From: Cephalotus follicularis
Lineage: Eukaryota; Streptophyta; Magnoliopsida; Oxalidales; Cephalotaceae
NCBI GenBank assembly: GCA_001972305.1
Contig: BDDD01002867.1
Span: 159,599 to 223,598, forward strand
Length of the DNA: 64,000 bases
Reading direction: 5' to 3'
Made by a program: the position numbers and the translations under genes. The notes beneath the pieces were generated by a model that searched no databases, was not told where the DNA came from, and saw nothing but the letters and a program-made list of their open reading frames with translations. Shown piece after piece: positions 23,780-34,706 of the stretch. Numbering within the stretch: position 1 is the stretch's first letter; every line of letters starts with the position of its first letter.

Positions 23780-23793
23780 TGCTCTGATACCAC
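23780..23793 (-). other. Primer-binding site of element H (initiator Met type)
   Basis: The minus strand reads GTGGTATCAGAGC just inside the right LTR, fixing the orientation of this otherwise non-coding element. Confidence 0.8.
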
Positions 23794-24346
23794 TGATGGA
23801 ATCGGATAATCCGACTCCGGTGCCAAAATGGACATAGGGTGTAAAGGTGTATAGTAAAACTTTAAACAATTGATCATGCAGCGGAAAAACACCCTATATA
23901 AAAAAACAAGTCCATAAAGGCATGTCCACAGATCCCATGGATCACCACAACATCAACAGAATTGAATTGGTATCACCATTGCATCCAATGGTAACACACA
24001 AACATGGCAAGAAGAAGAGGGGGCCAAAAGGTCATACGAGTGAGTGTTGGCTCCTTCGTTCTTTGCCGGTACAAGCTTGAGTAGACTCCTTTTGATATTC
24101 TCCAAGCTTCAGGTACAGCAGGTAATTCTTCCAGCAAATTCCAATAGCTAGAACTCACTCACTCTCTCACTTAGCTTAGAAAAGGAGTATTGATTATGAC
24201 CAATGAAATCAGTAATCAATCCACCCTAGATAAGCCTTGCTTGGTGTATATAAATGAAAGGGAACACACACTTGCAGAGAAGAACTCGTAGTCCAATTGC
24301 CCAGCAAAAGTCTCTTCCTCTACTTCCTCTCAAATCTGCAGGAATG
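23794..24346 (-). repeat. 5' LTR of element H
   Basis: It matches 21699-22258 with about 13 differences in 550 bp by eye. It runs from TGATGGAATCGG to about CTGCAGGAATG, where RT sequence of element G resumes. Confidence 0.82.
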
Positions 24347-26166
24347 GGGCAGTTTTCATGGACCTAATGAATCGGGTTTTTCATGAGTTTTTGGATCGGT
24401 TTGTGATTGTGTTCATCGATGATATCCTTGTGTATTCGAAATCGAAGGAGGAACATGAAGAGCAACTTCGTATAGTACTTGGTATTCTGAGGAAGAATAA
24501 GCTATACGCAAAGTTCTCTAAATGTGAGTTCTGGTTGGAACAAGTGGCGTTTTTAGGCCATGTGGTTACAGCGGAAGGGATTTCTGTGGATCCTGCTAAG
24601 GTTGAAGCTATTACTAAATGGCCAAGACCTACTACAGTATCAGAAGTTAGGAGCTTTCTGGGTTTAGCTGGTTACTATAGGCAATTTGTGGAAGGCTTCT
24701 CCTCTATAGCCTTGCCACTAACTCAGCTTATGAGGAAGGGAGCGAAGTTTGTATGGAATGATGAACGGGAAGCAAGCTTCTAAAAGTTGAAGAACGATCT
24801 TGTGTCTGCACCGATTCTCCGTTTACCGTCTGGGTCGGGAGGATACCAGATTTATAGTGATGCTTCTAAAAAGGGTTTGGGTTATGTTCTGATGTAGCAT
24901 GGTCATGTGATAGCATATGCTTTGAGACAGTTGAAGCCTTATGAGATGAATTACCCTACACATGATCTCGAGTTGGAGGCAGTTGTGTTTGCGTTGAAGA
25001 TTTGGAGGCACTACTTGTATGGAGAAACTTGTGACGTCTTTACCGATCATAAGAGTCTCAAGTACATCTTCACGCAAAAAGGAGTTGAATATGCGTCATA
25101 GACGTTGGTTGGAGCTTTTGAAAGATTACGATCTGAATATTCAGTACCACCCTGGTAAAGAAAACGTGGTAGCTGATGCTCTGAGTAGGAAAAGTTCTGG
25201 GAGTGTGGCGGCTTTGGTTACGCAGTCGCATTTGATAGCAGATATGGAGCGATTAGATTTGTATCTATTTGTTCGTGGTTCGGATGGGTATATGGCAGGT
25301 ATGAAAATGGAACCTGCCCTTATATCTCGAATTAAGGCAGCTCAAAATGATAACGGTGAACTTCGGGCCTTGGTTCAGAATGTTGAAAAGGGTAATCAGT
25401 CAGAGTTCAGTGTGGATGAGCATCGAGTGATCTGGTTGGGTAGTCGGTTGTGTGTTCCGGCAGATGCTTCTATCAGAGATGTTGTTTTATCTGAAGCGCA
25501 TAGCTCTCCGTTCTCTATACATCCGGGTTCTACAAAAATGTACAGAGACTTAGAGGAAAATTTCTGGTGGAGCGGAATGAAGAGGGGTGTAGCAGAGTTT
25601 GTCGGAAAGTGTTTGGTCTGTCAGCAGGTTAAGATTGAACACCAGAGTGCTAGTGGTTTGTTACAACCCTTGGAGGTTCCAGTATGGAAATGGGAGAGTA
25701 TTGCAATGGATTTTGTTACTGGCTTGCCAAGAACTTATAGAAGAAACGATGCTATTTGGGTGATTGTGGATCGGTTGACCAAATCAGCTCATTTCTTGGC
25801 AATTCGAGAGGACTTTTCTGTGGACCGCTTGGCGGAGGTTTTCCAGCAGGAGATTGTGAAACTTCATGGGACTCTTGTATCTATTATTTCAGATAGGGAT
25901 CCCCTTTTCACTTCATGGTTTTGGAAGGGATTTCAAAAATCTTGGGGTACTAGATTAAATTTCAGTACAGCTTTCCATCCACAGACAGACGGGCAGACCG
26001 AGAGGACCATTCAGACCTTAAAAGATATGTTGAGGTCTTGTGCTTTGGACTAGACTGGGAGCTGGGATGAGTATCTGAGTCTAGTGGAGTTCGCCTACAA
26101 TAACAGTTGGCATGCTAGTATTCGTATGGCTCTGTTTGAAGCTCTCTATGGGAGGAAATGTCGAGC
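24347..26166 (+). pseudogene. Reverse transcriptase, RNase H and integrase remnant of element G
   Basis: Domains in order: RT palm from about 24350 with the catalytic [11 protein letters not shown] motif and the [16 protein letters not shown] and [11 protein letters not shown] motifs; RNase H from about 24830 ([43 protein letters not shown] near 25145); then integrase from about 25250, with HPGSTKMYRDLEENFWW, CLVCQQVK, MDFVTGLPRTYR, IISDRDPLF and [14 protein letters not shown]. The integrase part (25019-26053) is one long open frame. The whole region is broken as a unit, and 3' LTR sequence follows it. Confidence 0.9.
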
Positions 26167-28684
26167 TCAGTTATATTATTATTATTATTAATTCCATAAA
26201 TCAATTTTGAAAGCCTTTTTAAAATACCATCTTTTGTTTTTAATCTTTCCTTTTCTTTCTTTTTCCTTTTCTTTTATTTCCTCTCAAATTCTCTCTCCCT
26301 CTCACGACATCTCTTCCTCTCAAACTCTCTCTCCCGAATTCTCTCCTTCCATCATAATTTTTACACGGCAATAATCCCCTCCTTCCATATCAATATGATT
26401 TTGTCTCATTGTTTCCTTATTCTTTCCCCAATTTCCTCTTCTTTTCCGTTTTGGATTATGTTGCTATATATGTGTGTCAAGCCTTCGTTTCTGCCATATC
26501 TCCTTGCTGCCGAACCTGCCATTGGAAGAGTCACTGTCTTCTTTGTGTTCTTGCTTCATTAAACAGGTTAGTTCTTCATGATTTCTACATAGGAATCGTC
26601 CTTGGCAATATTGGTATTGTTGGCAGGCTTGAATTTTTATGTTTTCCTTTCGTTTTGTTTTGATCATCTATTGTGTCATTCGTATTGGTGTTCCTACAAT
26701 CATTTTTGACATCCAATAGGTTGGTTTTCTACATTGTTATGCCTTAGTGATTTGTTTTTGGATCATTGTCATCAAAACTATGAACTTTGGTTGCTAGAGA
26801 TGAATTTAATTATGGTTTCCGCATCCTTGTTCTTCTGTCAAGTAACTATGTGTTAGCAGCCATCTGTAGACATCTAGGAATCGATATACAATCTGGCTTG
26901 ATGCATGTAATGGTGATAGTGGACAGAATTGGATTAAATGTTAGTATGCAATGGTTTAAAGTCCCTGTCACATTGAAAGAATTTTCTGTCAACATGCTTA
27001 TGTCGAATTCTGTGTTGTAACAATGTTTGACATGTCATATGAAGTTGTTTTACATGTTGGAAACCTTCTAGTGTCGAAAATTCCAAGTCTTGGTTGCTAA
27101 AATTGCACAAACTGCACTGAACTGCTGTTCTGATACCCAGAACAGTCGACTGTCCATATGAACAAGTCGACTGTCTAGTTGAGTAGTCGACTGGACCCCT
27201 GATCCAGTCCACTATCTGCAAGTCCAGGTTGAGTAGTCGACTGGCCTTGTTGTGTAGTCGACTGCCACCCATTGTTAGTTGACTGGATTCTTCAAACAGT
27301 CGGCTGGTTTGTCCTGTAAACTTCTGTTTTCATCCGTTTATTCTTCCGATGATCCGGGTTTATTTGTAAACATCATTATGATTCTGTTTTATGCCCAAAA
27401 CGAATTTTAGACCCTTATATGAATGTTTTCATATTGTTTAGATTATTGTGCTACGTGAAGCAAAATAAATTTACCGGCTATTCGTAAGCTTATCTGTGAT
27501 CGCGCAAGGTACGGATTCTTCGTTCCTTGACACATTCTTACTGTTTCGGTTCTGTTTGAGATTAAATACAGATTCTGGTTTTGTTATCACTCGGTTTTAT
27601 GAATATGCTTCCTTTTGGTTTATGAATTCCGTATATTTGGATTTTTGGAAATAAAGTCATTTGATATTTTAAGAAGTAAATATTCTGACTTTATGAAATC
27701 TGTTATGATGTATTTACGAAATGATATGCAATCATCTCTTTATTGTGAAATTAAATGAGTTGGTTTTCTGATTATGAAAGTAAGTGAAACTATATCGTTT
27801 GAGCACGATTTATGGTAATGGTTTGGGAAACGTTTTTATTTGAAAATGATTTTGATGAAATCATATTTTTGGAAATGGTGAAATACTGAGATTTTATAAC
27901 CACCTATGGGGGTACCATAGGCATGCTGTGAGCCTGACACGGGGGCATGACACTTTCCATAACGGTGTGATCGTTTACGGCGTCTCTCAGGGATATCCGT
28001 ATATCGGATTTGGGATAGAGGCGTATGGATCGATCCTAGTTATATGTTATTGGGATATGTTTTGGGATATGGGAATTGTATGTGTAGTGCCGTATACTGA
28101 AATTCCATTTGGCAACGTGGGTGTCGCGAACCCCTTGCTACTATATGATATGTTTTGGGTTTTGGTGCTCAATTTATTGATCCTATGTTTTGGAAAGGTA
28201 CACTTTATGGTTTATATGTTTTGCCGTCAGCATTTATAAAACATGTTTAAATTATTTTATTGCTTAAGATTTCAGTTTTAATGTACTTTTGGAAATCTTC
28301 CTGCTTTAAAATATTGTCTATTGTTTTATACTCTATATCCGTACTGAGGTTTGCTCAGCCGCGTTTTTGTTTCCATGTGGCAGGTTATCAGGAGCAAAGG
28401 GGCAATGTGTGATGAGAGTGACTCCCATATGTCTGAGGATCGTCTAGTAGCTGATCCTTTTATGTTATGTGGTCATAGTGGAACCCGATAATTAAACAAT
28501 GTGTTATTTCAGTTTATGACTTTTGGATTTTGAATAAGCTTCAGTTTATGATCAGTTTTTATATGTTTTGGTTATGCTTTAAACCATCACGTTTTTAATA
28601 AAGATGAATGTTTTTAATATGATATGTTCTGTTTAGTTTCGGTATTATGCACTGTGGCTACTCCCACAGATCGGGGGTGTTACA
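26167..28684 (+). repeat. 3' LTR region of element G
   Basis: A pyrimidine tract (about 26230-26350), the palindrome array, the CCTATGGGGGTACCATAGG block (27903) and CTCAGCCGCG (28356) follow in the same order as in LTR A. It ends GATCGGGGGTGTTACA. The inner edge is approximate. Confidence 0.8.
27140..27310 (+). repeat. Phased CAGTCGACTG array in LTR G
   Basis: Sites start at about 27144, 27165, 27184, 27205, 27234, 27255, 27276 and 27297. Steps are 21, 19, 21, 29, 21, 21 and 21. The single long step falls in the middle, as in LTRs A and D, which suggests a shared origin for this array. Confidence 0.87.
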
Positions 28685-28754
28685 ATACACATTCCTTTGT
28701 CGCAACTTGTCCCAGCATGCCACCTCAGTAAGCCCGGGTAGAGTGACACGTGGA

Positions 28755-28972
28755 CAGTCGGCTGTTACCCAAAACAGTCGGCTGTCCCACCCACAGTCGG
28801 CTGCCTTCCTCTGGCAGCCGGCTACTCAATCAACAGCAAGCAACCTGCAACACCAGGCACGAAGTCGACTGGCTCCCATGCGCAGTCGGCTGTGCTCTAT
28901 GGGTATTCGGCTGTTCCTCACGAACAGTCGACTGCTGGCCTCGGACAGTCGACTGCCCCTGCGGGCAGTGCC
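28755..28972 (-). repeat. Phased CAGTCGGCTG array in LTR F, block 2
   Basis: Sites start at about 28755, 28775, 28794, 28815, 28834, 28862, 28883, 28904, 28925, 28946 and 28966. Steps are 19-21 bp with one of 28. Both GTCGGC and GTCGAC cores occur. Confidence 0.87.
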
Positions 28973-29346
28973 CAAAAACAGCAGAAATCACACATGCTCA
29001 ATCCACATTAAACCAATCAAACCATAAAGCACTATCACCACAACACCCATTCATGCTTTTAATACAATATAACACATGCATTTCACTCATGAACATCATT
29101 ATAAATGACTTTAAATCACAATTATAGCTTTCCTCTACCTTAGAACTCCAAGTTAGGAGTTACAATCCACCTCTTTGAGTCCCGGATCCGAGGTCCTTGC
29201 ACTCCTAAACTCGTCCAGCAGCCTCCACTGGTCCGGTTCCTCCACTGGTCCAGCCTCCAAGCTTCGGTTTCAACACAAACTCCTGATGTCCACAACACAC
29301 ACACTTTCACTCCACTCTCTCTACTCCCAAACACACTTGAAATCCA

Positions 29347-29600
29347 CAGTCGGCTTGTGTTTTTATGGAGAGAACCCAGCCCCTCTCCTGCCTTCTGCCC
29401 AATATGCCAAAACTCCCACCTTTTGTCACTTTTAAGGCTGACAGCACGTGGGCTGTCTGGCGCCTGGCAGTCGGCTGCCATGACTAGGTAGTCGACTGTT
29501 TATGCCGACACAAAACCAGTCGGCTGCTTTCTCACAGCAGCTGGCTGCTGGCTTCACCAGGGGAGTCTAGTCGGCTGCCTCTCTGTGGCAGTCGGCTGCC
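29347..29600 (-). repeat. CAGTCGGCTG array in LTR F, block 3
   Basis: One isolated site lies near 29347. A run follows at about 29468, 29489, 29517, 29538, 29568 and 29589, with steps of 21, 28, 21, 30 and 21. The same two step sizes (about 21 and 28-30) appear as in the other blocks. Confidence 0.8.
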
Positions 29601-29747
29601 CCTGTACAAAAACACACTAACACACTTCCTCTTGCAACTTCCAACACACCAAAGGGGAAAAAACACAATCCTCATTAACTCAACGTGTAAAATCACATTA
29701 GAAATGCAACATTACACCTTAACGAAAACCTCGGGCGTTACAGTTCA

Positions 29748-30695
29748 GATCCAAATTCCATCCATTATCACATTGCAGACATTTAAAACAAGATTATGAC
29801 ATGTTTAGGGCGTTTAAAACATACTGACAGGCTTAATAACACAATGACAAAACATATAGGCAGGAATCAAGACCAAAGGACACTAAGGATACTAACAGCA
29901 AAACCAAAGACAAAGTGAAACAATCATTACAGTGAAATCACTAACCTGCAATGGCTATCCAGAATCCAGAAAACACAGCAAGAATACCACAAATTCACTG
30001 GTCACACGGCTGTTTGCAGGAACAAGGAAAAGAAAACAAGGGGACACATTAACATCCTTAACAAAGTAAAGGAATTCAACCCATAAGAACAACCAAAGGA
30101 TTGAAATTACCTCTTCAAACTTGAGGAAACGATTACACAGCTGATTACACAGGCTTCTCAATGCAGAATCAGCAGTGAAAGCAACAGAAACGAAGGGCTC
30201 ATCACAAAGCCTTAGCATTCTTAAAACATGAAGGAAAAGAGTGAATTAAGGGATAGATAAGGAATAAAGGGGGACAAAAATCGAATTAATATGGAAAGGG
30301 AAGATTGAAAACGCGTGGGATTCATGAAGGGAAGAGAGATCTTCAGGAGAGGGGAGGAGAAGAAAGGAAAGAAAGGAAAGAATGAAAAAAAAAAGAAGAA
30401 AAGGAAAAGGAAAAGAAAGAAAATAAGTAAAATAAAATAAAATGAAATAAAAGGATTTTAAAATAAAAAAAAATGAATTGTTTTAATAAAATAATTTTTT
30501 TTATTAAATAAGATAAAAACCCCAAACCCAACATTGCATTAACACATCCAAAATTCGGACTGGTATTAGTCAGCCCAAATCACATAGGTCCAAAACATAG
30601 GGCAACCGGACTTTTAAAATTAACAAAATTAAAAGCCCGAAAACAAACGCATAAAAAGTCCATAAAACACATTTACGAACAGACTGGGTATTACA
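29748..30695 (-). repeat. 5' LTR of element D, second piece
   Basis: It resumes with CAGATCCAAATTCCATCC-type sequence after the GTTCA duplication and ends GACTGGGTATTACA, followed by GTATA, the duplication of D. It aligns with 12290-13239 of the other LTR. Confidence 0.9.
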
Positions 30696-31659
30696 GTATA
30701 TATATAAATATAAATAAATATATACATACATATATATATATATATATTGTGAAATGGTGATTTGGGCGTGGTATTATTATCTCCTCTTCTTGTGCCGAAC
30801 TTGGGTTGTGGAAGAAATGTAATATGTTGGGCTGACCTAGATCATGGAAGGAAAATGGATGATGGGCTGGCCACTGTAAGAAAGGCGGCATGTGTGTGTG
30901 TGGCGAATTGTAGAGCTTTCCTTTCAAATAAATGGGATATTTGTGCGAAGTGGGACCTCATTGTCTCATAATTCCATAAAAGAGAAAGGAAACATCTTTG
31001 TCTAGAGAGTTCGACACTCTCTTTGCCCTCATTTTATCCTATCGTCTCTAGATCTAGATGGAGACAGTGAGAGAGAAAATTTGAGAGAGAAAGCTCAAAG
31101 TGGAGCAAACAAAGGGGTCGCTGAACTCGTAGTAGCATATAGGGGTTAAAGGAAGGATCGAATTTAGACTCCAGTAGCAAATTCTTCCAAATCTGCAAAC
31201 GGTTCGAGCAGAAAGTTCTTCCGAAGTCATAGCTGGACATCCTTTGTGGTAGGTTCTACTCCTATGCCTGGAGCTAATATATGTTTATGCATATATCTGA
31301 TTTGATGTTATATGATATTGTGAATTGATAGATCGTATTGCTATAAATTGATATGTGGAGCTGCTATGAATTGATTACATCAGGATTATGATTGGAACCG
31401 ATCACTGGAGCTTATGACTCCCTTGAATCGAATGATTGATTGCCTGATTTGGACTTGGTTTGTAGATGAGCTCTTTAACAGCTATAGTTTATTGTTCTAC
31501 CAATTGTTGACACTTTATATTAGAGCCTTAGCGCTTTACTGGAAGCGTAGCTCAGTACTGAGGCAGATCTCGTAGTTGAGGGCAATTGTATTGTTATACT
31601 TCGTACTTATTGTAGACACTAAGTCTAAGTCAGACCAGACCTCATAGGCAGAGAAGAAT

Positions 31660-31890
31660 TACACCACAAGACTGCAGAGCAGACTTGTCCATGAGGTGAA
31701 AGAGAAGATCTGTGGCACAAGACTGCAGATTAGACTTATCCACGAGGCGGCAAAGAAGATCTACGCCATAAGGCTGCAGAGCAGACCTGCCCACAAGGCT
31801 GCAGAGCAAACCTATCCACAAGGCTGCAGAGCAGACCTGCGCTTAGGTCGCAGAGAAGAGTGGAGTTGAGCTTAGGTCGAAGAGAAGATT
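31660..31890 (+). repeat. CTGCAG repeat with 25 and 51-bp steps in LTR C
   Basis: CTGCAG or a close variant, in the context AAGGCTGCAGAGCAGACCTG, starts at about 31672, 31723, 31774, 31799, 31824 and 31849. Steps are 51, 51, 25, 25 and 25 bp. The 51-bp steps contain a degenerate middle copy (GGTGAAAGAGAAGATCTG, GGCGGCAAAGAAGATCTA), so the basic unit is about 25.5 bp. Confidence 0.82.
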
Positions 31891-32099
31891 GGACCTGTGC
31901 TAATAGCATTGAATAGTAGAGTAGAGTAGACCTGTCCCAAAGATTGTAGTGCAGACTTGCGCGAATAGCGCTTTGTACGGAAAATTTGATGTTTAGCGCC
32001 TGTTATCTGCCAAACATGCTCCTTATAACCCTGCACCCCTTTGATTGTAAGGAATTGTATTGTAACGGATTGTGTGTATCTAGGAACCCTAAGGGTCAC

Positions 32100-32285
32100 C
32101 ACAATGGAGATGACCATAAAGGTCACCACACTGAGATGACCGCATAGGTCACCACCAATAGAGATGACTGAAAAGGTCACCACCAATAGAGATGACCGCA
32201 GAGGTCACCACTGATTGAGATCACCATAAAAGTAACCAAATAAGATGACTGCAAAGGTCACCAACCAAGATGACCGTGAGGCCTA
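32100..32285 (+). repeat. Minisatellite of TGACC-spacer-GGTCA dyads in LTR C
   Basis: A unit of the form GATGACCGCATAGGTCACC repeats at about 32109, 32135, 32163, 32191, 32219, 32244 and 32269, with steps of 26, 28, 28, 28, 25 and 25 bp. Each unit contains the inverted pair TGACC and GGTCA around 5-7 bases, so each is a small dyad. Confidence 0.85.
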
Positions 32286-32312
32286 TTGATTGTGTATGGC
32301 TTTGATTGTTAA

Positions 32313-32343
<31 letters not shown>

Positions 32344-33173
32344 TGATTGTGATTGTATTGTGATCATTGTCCTATAAAGACTAGTGTTAAGAGAGGTCTG
32401 ACCAAGTGAATATTCACCTTCTCCGCTCTACTTATAAATTTCACCCTGGTCTTGTAGTAGGGTATGGATTTCTCCTTAGGACTCTAAGAGTATCTAGTCT
32501 ACTCTACTTCGGCGTAGGAAGCCATGGAGAGCTTATATGTATCCTAGAATGGCATTGATCTCTATGGAATGTTTGATGGTCTGCTATCTCAAAAGAGGAG
32601 GATGGGGAGAGTTCATATGTGCCCTGTGATGATTTTAGAAAGATGTGGATGATGAATGATTATGAAATCGTAATTGTTATGGTTATAGAATGTTGTGGAT
32701 GACGTCTCTGTAATTATATGTTTTGCAGCATTATACATCTTGCATGTCATGCATCCTCATACTCTACATATAGTAGTTCCTACACAACCATGGGTTGCTG
32801 ACCCATTCTTTGAATCGGTCAGGTCTAGGTGATGCAGCGTAATGACTAGATGGGCGAGGTTGAAGAGTAGAGCTTCAGCAACAAAGCAGTTCTGTACGGC
32901 CTACCTTGTATAATGAAGGGATGTGGTAAATTAATTATTCTTGACCTGGTGGCTTGTGGCAGATATGTGATATGAAACATTGACTTATAGAGATGGGTAT
33001 CCATGCAATATATATATATATATATATATATTGATTGATTATCCCGCTTGCATTGTTCTAGTTGATTCAAAGTTTTAAATTTATTGCATATTTCGGGTTG
33101 ATGGAAATGGATTGTATGGGTGGCTTGTCATGTGTCAGACCGTGGGGTCCTCCTCATGGTTCAGGGCGTGACA

Positions 33174-34706
33174 CCCTCACCGAGAGGGTAACATGTCAAT
33201 AGATAACCAAACATGGTCAATTAAATGAGTAACGGATGCCCCGTTGTGCTCACCCTCAGCATACCATCATAGACCAACGGTATGCTGCATATCCAGGCCA
33301 TGGATTCCTGAGGGCAGTCCCACATAACACCCTGTCATAAACCAATGGGTATGCTAGAAGAGTGGGCATCGGGCGTTAACCTCACCATCAATCGAGATGG
33401 TATAGTTTTTGACAAGTCACATGGGACCCAGCACCAGAGTACAATTCACTGTATCACAAAACACACACACACACACACAGAGGTCTCATATGCTTGGTAA
33501 ACGTATCACAATGATAGAATATACTCCACATGATGCTTATGGAACCCAAATCCTAGTCGAACCATGAAACTCCAGAAATATAAAAGGGCACACACACACA
33601 CACAAACACACACACACATATATATATATATAAGGATTTCCATAACAATAATATAGAAGGAGGGAATGTCCCACTAAAAAATTTATTGAAATCCACTACC
33701 ACGGACTGACTTCTTGATACTCTGGACCAGTTACTGGATCAAAGTCCTAATATGCTGAATGAGTAGATAAGGATCGCTTATAAACTCGACTTCATGAAGG
33801 ATTCTTGAAGAAAAAGTAGAGGGCTTGGAGAAGATAAAGTTTGGACAACACCAACTGTGAAGAAAGGCCCATCGCTCCCCCTTAAATTTCCATATCATTC
33901 TATACAAATATATGAGGGTGGAGAGCTTTCTATAATTCTGAAGAATTTTGGAGAATTTAGGATATAATGGGCCAAAATTTTTGGGCTTTAAGAAAACAAG
34001 CCTATCCTAGGTTCACTTGATCTAGATTCCTCTGGGTCGGCTCCAGGGTTTACTTAATCAGGTCCGCTCCAAAGACTATGTCTGCTCGACCAAGTCTGCT
34101 CATCCTGGTCTACTCTTCCTAGACTAGGTCTACTCCGCAACAAAGACTGCAGCTACTCTGCTACATAGACTACCGCTCGGCTCTGCTGCTATTAACGCTG
34201 CTCTGCTTCATAGACTGCAGCTCTGCCCTGCTGCAATTACCGTAGCTCTGCTCTGCTGCAATTACCGTAGAGCATCACACCTTGAAGCTAATTCATTAAT
34301 CTGCGCAACACAAATCTGTCCCCATCACGAGGGCATCTCACGAGCTCTGCAGCATACGTAGGTCTGCTCTGACGTCAAATAGCTCAACCAAAAAAACTAA
34401 CTGAGGCCAGCCCAAATAACATGTCAAACCTTGTCACCAGCAAGGATTTCGTCTGTAGCTCCTTGAGCCGCCCGTCGTCTAACGTTGGCAGAAAGTCTGA
34501 GCTAACCACCACAGAGGCACACTAATAACGAAACTTCCAGAGGAATTTAGAACGGAAAAATCATGGGATCCTCTATAACCAAGAGGAAATAATCAGGTTC
34601 ATACCCGTATAACTTTTCACAATGAACCTGGAGATACGTCTCCCCATCCATGGTGTCTTCTTCTTAAGCAGAGAGGATCCACATTAAAATGACATGGGGT
34701 ATTACA
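33174..34706 (-). mobile_element. Fragment N: LTR piece related to solo LTR M
   Basis: Its right end is GGGGTATTACA (minus-strand start TGTAATACCCC), as for M. Internal matches to M include CATAACACCCTGTCATAAACC near 33326 against CATAACACCCCATCATAGACC near 42553, and GAATGTCCCACT near 33665. Element C ends at its left edge. No coding sequence is visible. It includes AC microsatellites at 33459-33480 and 33588-33618. Confidence 0.65.

Larger units (their letters stand above)
22266..23793 (-). other. Internal region of element H, no gene recognised
   Basis: About 1.5 kb between the LTRs. The longest ORFs (22725-22997 minus, 22658-22861 plus) have no recognisable domain and look incidental. 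The region holds the primer site at its right end and two blocks of GACATCGACGTC palindromes (22436-22572 and 23200-23500), which make up a large share of it. Confidence 0.7.
21699..24346 (-). mobile_element. Element H: small non-coding LTR element inside G
   Basis: Two near-identical direct repeats, from 21699 and from 23794 (both TGATGGAATCGGATAATCC), flank about 1.5 kb. The bases before the right copy read GCTCTGATACCAC, which on the minus strand is a Met-type primer site. H is therefore minus strand, with its 5' LTR on the right. I see no gag or pol. The two LTRs differ by about 2.4% by eye. It resembles a short non-autonomous element (TRIM or LARD class) that would depend on another element's proteins. 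Its right edge against G is approximate. Confidence 0.82.
20009..28684 (+). mobile_element. Element G: Ty3/gypsy Tekay-type element with both LTR ends
   Basis: The outer ends are TGTAATACCCTGC and GATCGGGGGTGTTACA, with the duplication ATACA at 20004-20008 and 28685-28689. Parts in order: 5' LTR 20009-20423, Met primer site, gag, zinc knuckle, element H, RT palm to RNase H, integrase, then the 3' LTR region to 28684. The shared LTR segment (20203-20423 and 28463-28684) differs by about 2.7% by eye, so G is younger than D, which holds it through F. It is broken, with several breaks. Confidence 0.9.
18095..29742 (-). mobile_element. Element F: solo LTR (about 3 kb) split by element G
   Basis: The ends are TGTCACACCCCG on the left and CGGGCGTTACA on the right, with the duplication GTTCA at 18090-18094 and 29743-29747. 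Without element G (20009-28684) it is just under 3 kb and holds no coding sequence, primer site or purine tract, so it is best read as a solo LTR. Read on the minus strand (TGTAACGCCC...GGGGTGTGACA), its ends resemble those of the LTR of element I, and the segment at 18190-18300 is clearly related to 35660-35790. Confidence 0.88.
10468..30695 (-). mobile_element. Element D: Ty3/gypsy Tekay-type element with both LTRs
   Basis: Both outer ends are visible, with the target duplication GTATA at 10463-10467 and 30696-30700. The 3' LTR is 10468-13239. The 5' LTR is 16285-18094 continuing at 29748-30695, split by solo LTR F. Coding parts seen are gag, protease, integrase and chromodomain, all minus strand. 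By eye the two LTRs differ by about 4% over 420 bp, mostly transitions, suggesting insertion roughly 1.5 million years ago at 1.3e-8 per site per year. The element is broken, with several breaks in its coding part. Confidence 0.92.
10265..33173 (+). mobile_element. Element C: 3' end of a Ty3/gypsy element, split by element D
   Basis: Two pieces belong together: 10265-10467 (chromodomain end, purine tract, first 53 bp of the LTR) and 30696-33173 (rest of the LTR). They are separated by element D, which has the 5-bp duplication GTATA on both sides. The LTR begins TGTAAGCCCCATAA and ends GGTTCAGGGCGTGACA, about 2.5 kb in all. The LTR K (43204-51586) has matching ends and is of the same or a related family. 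Element E sits upstream in C's chromodomain. Confidence 0.85.
30696..33173 (+). repeat. 3' LTR of element C, main piece
   Basis: Starts with the GTATA duplication of D and an AT-rich run (to about 30748), and ends GGTTCAGGGCGTGACA. It carries two minisatellite-like regions described separately and several TA, TG and AT microsatellites (32316-32342, 33008-33031). A conserved-looking GTAGTTCCTACACAACC region lies near 32770. No gene is seen. Confidence 0.83.

Noticed and set aside
28647-29127. Open frames 28647-29027 and 28750-29127 as genes
   Set aside because: They overlap each other across the CAGTCGGCTG array of LTR F; repeats of Q-S-R and V-G-C arise from the array word.
30696-30748. AT run as an origin or centromere-type satellite
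   Set aside because: It is a simple microsatellite within LTR C at the edge of D; no satellite monomer is present.
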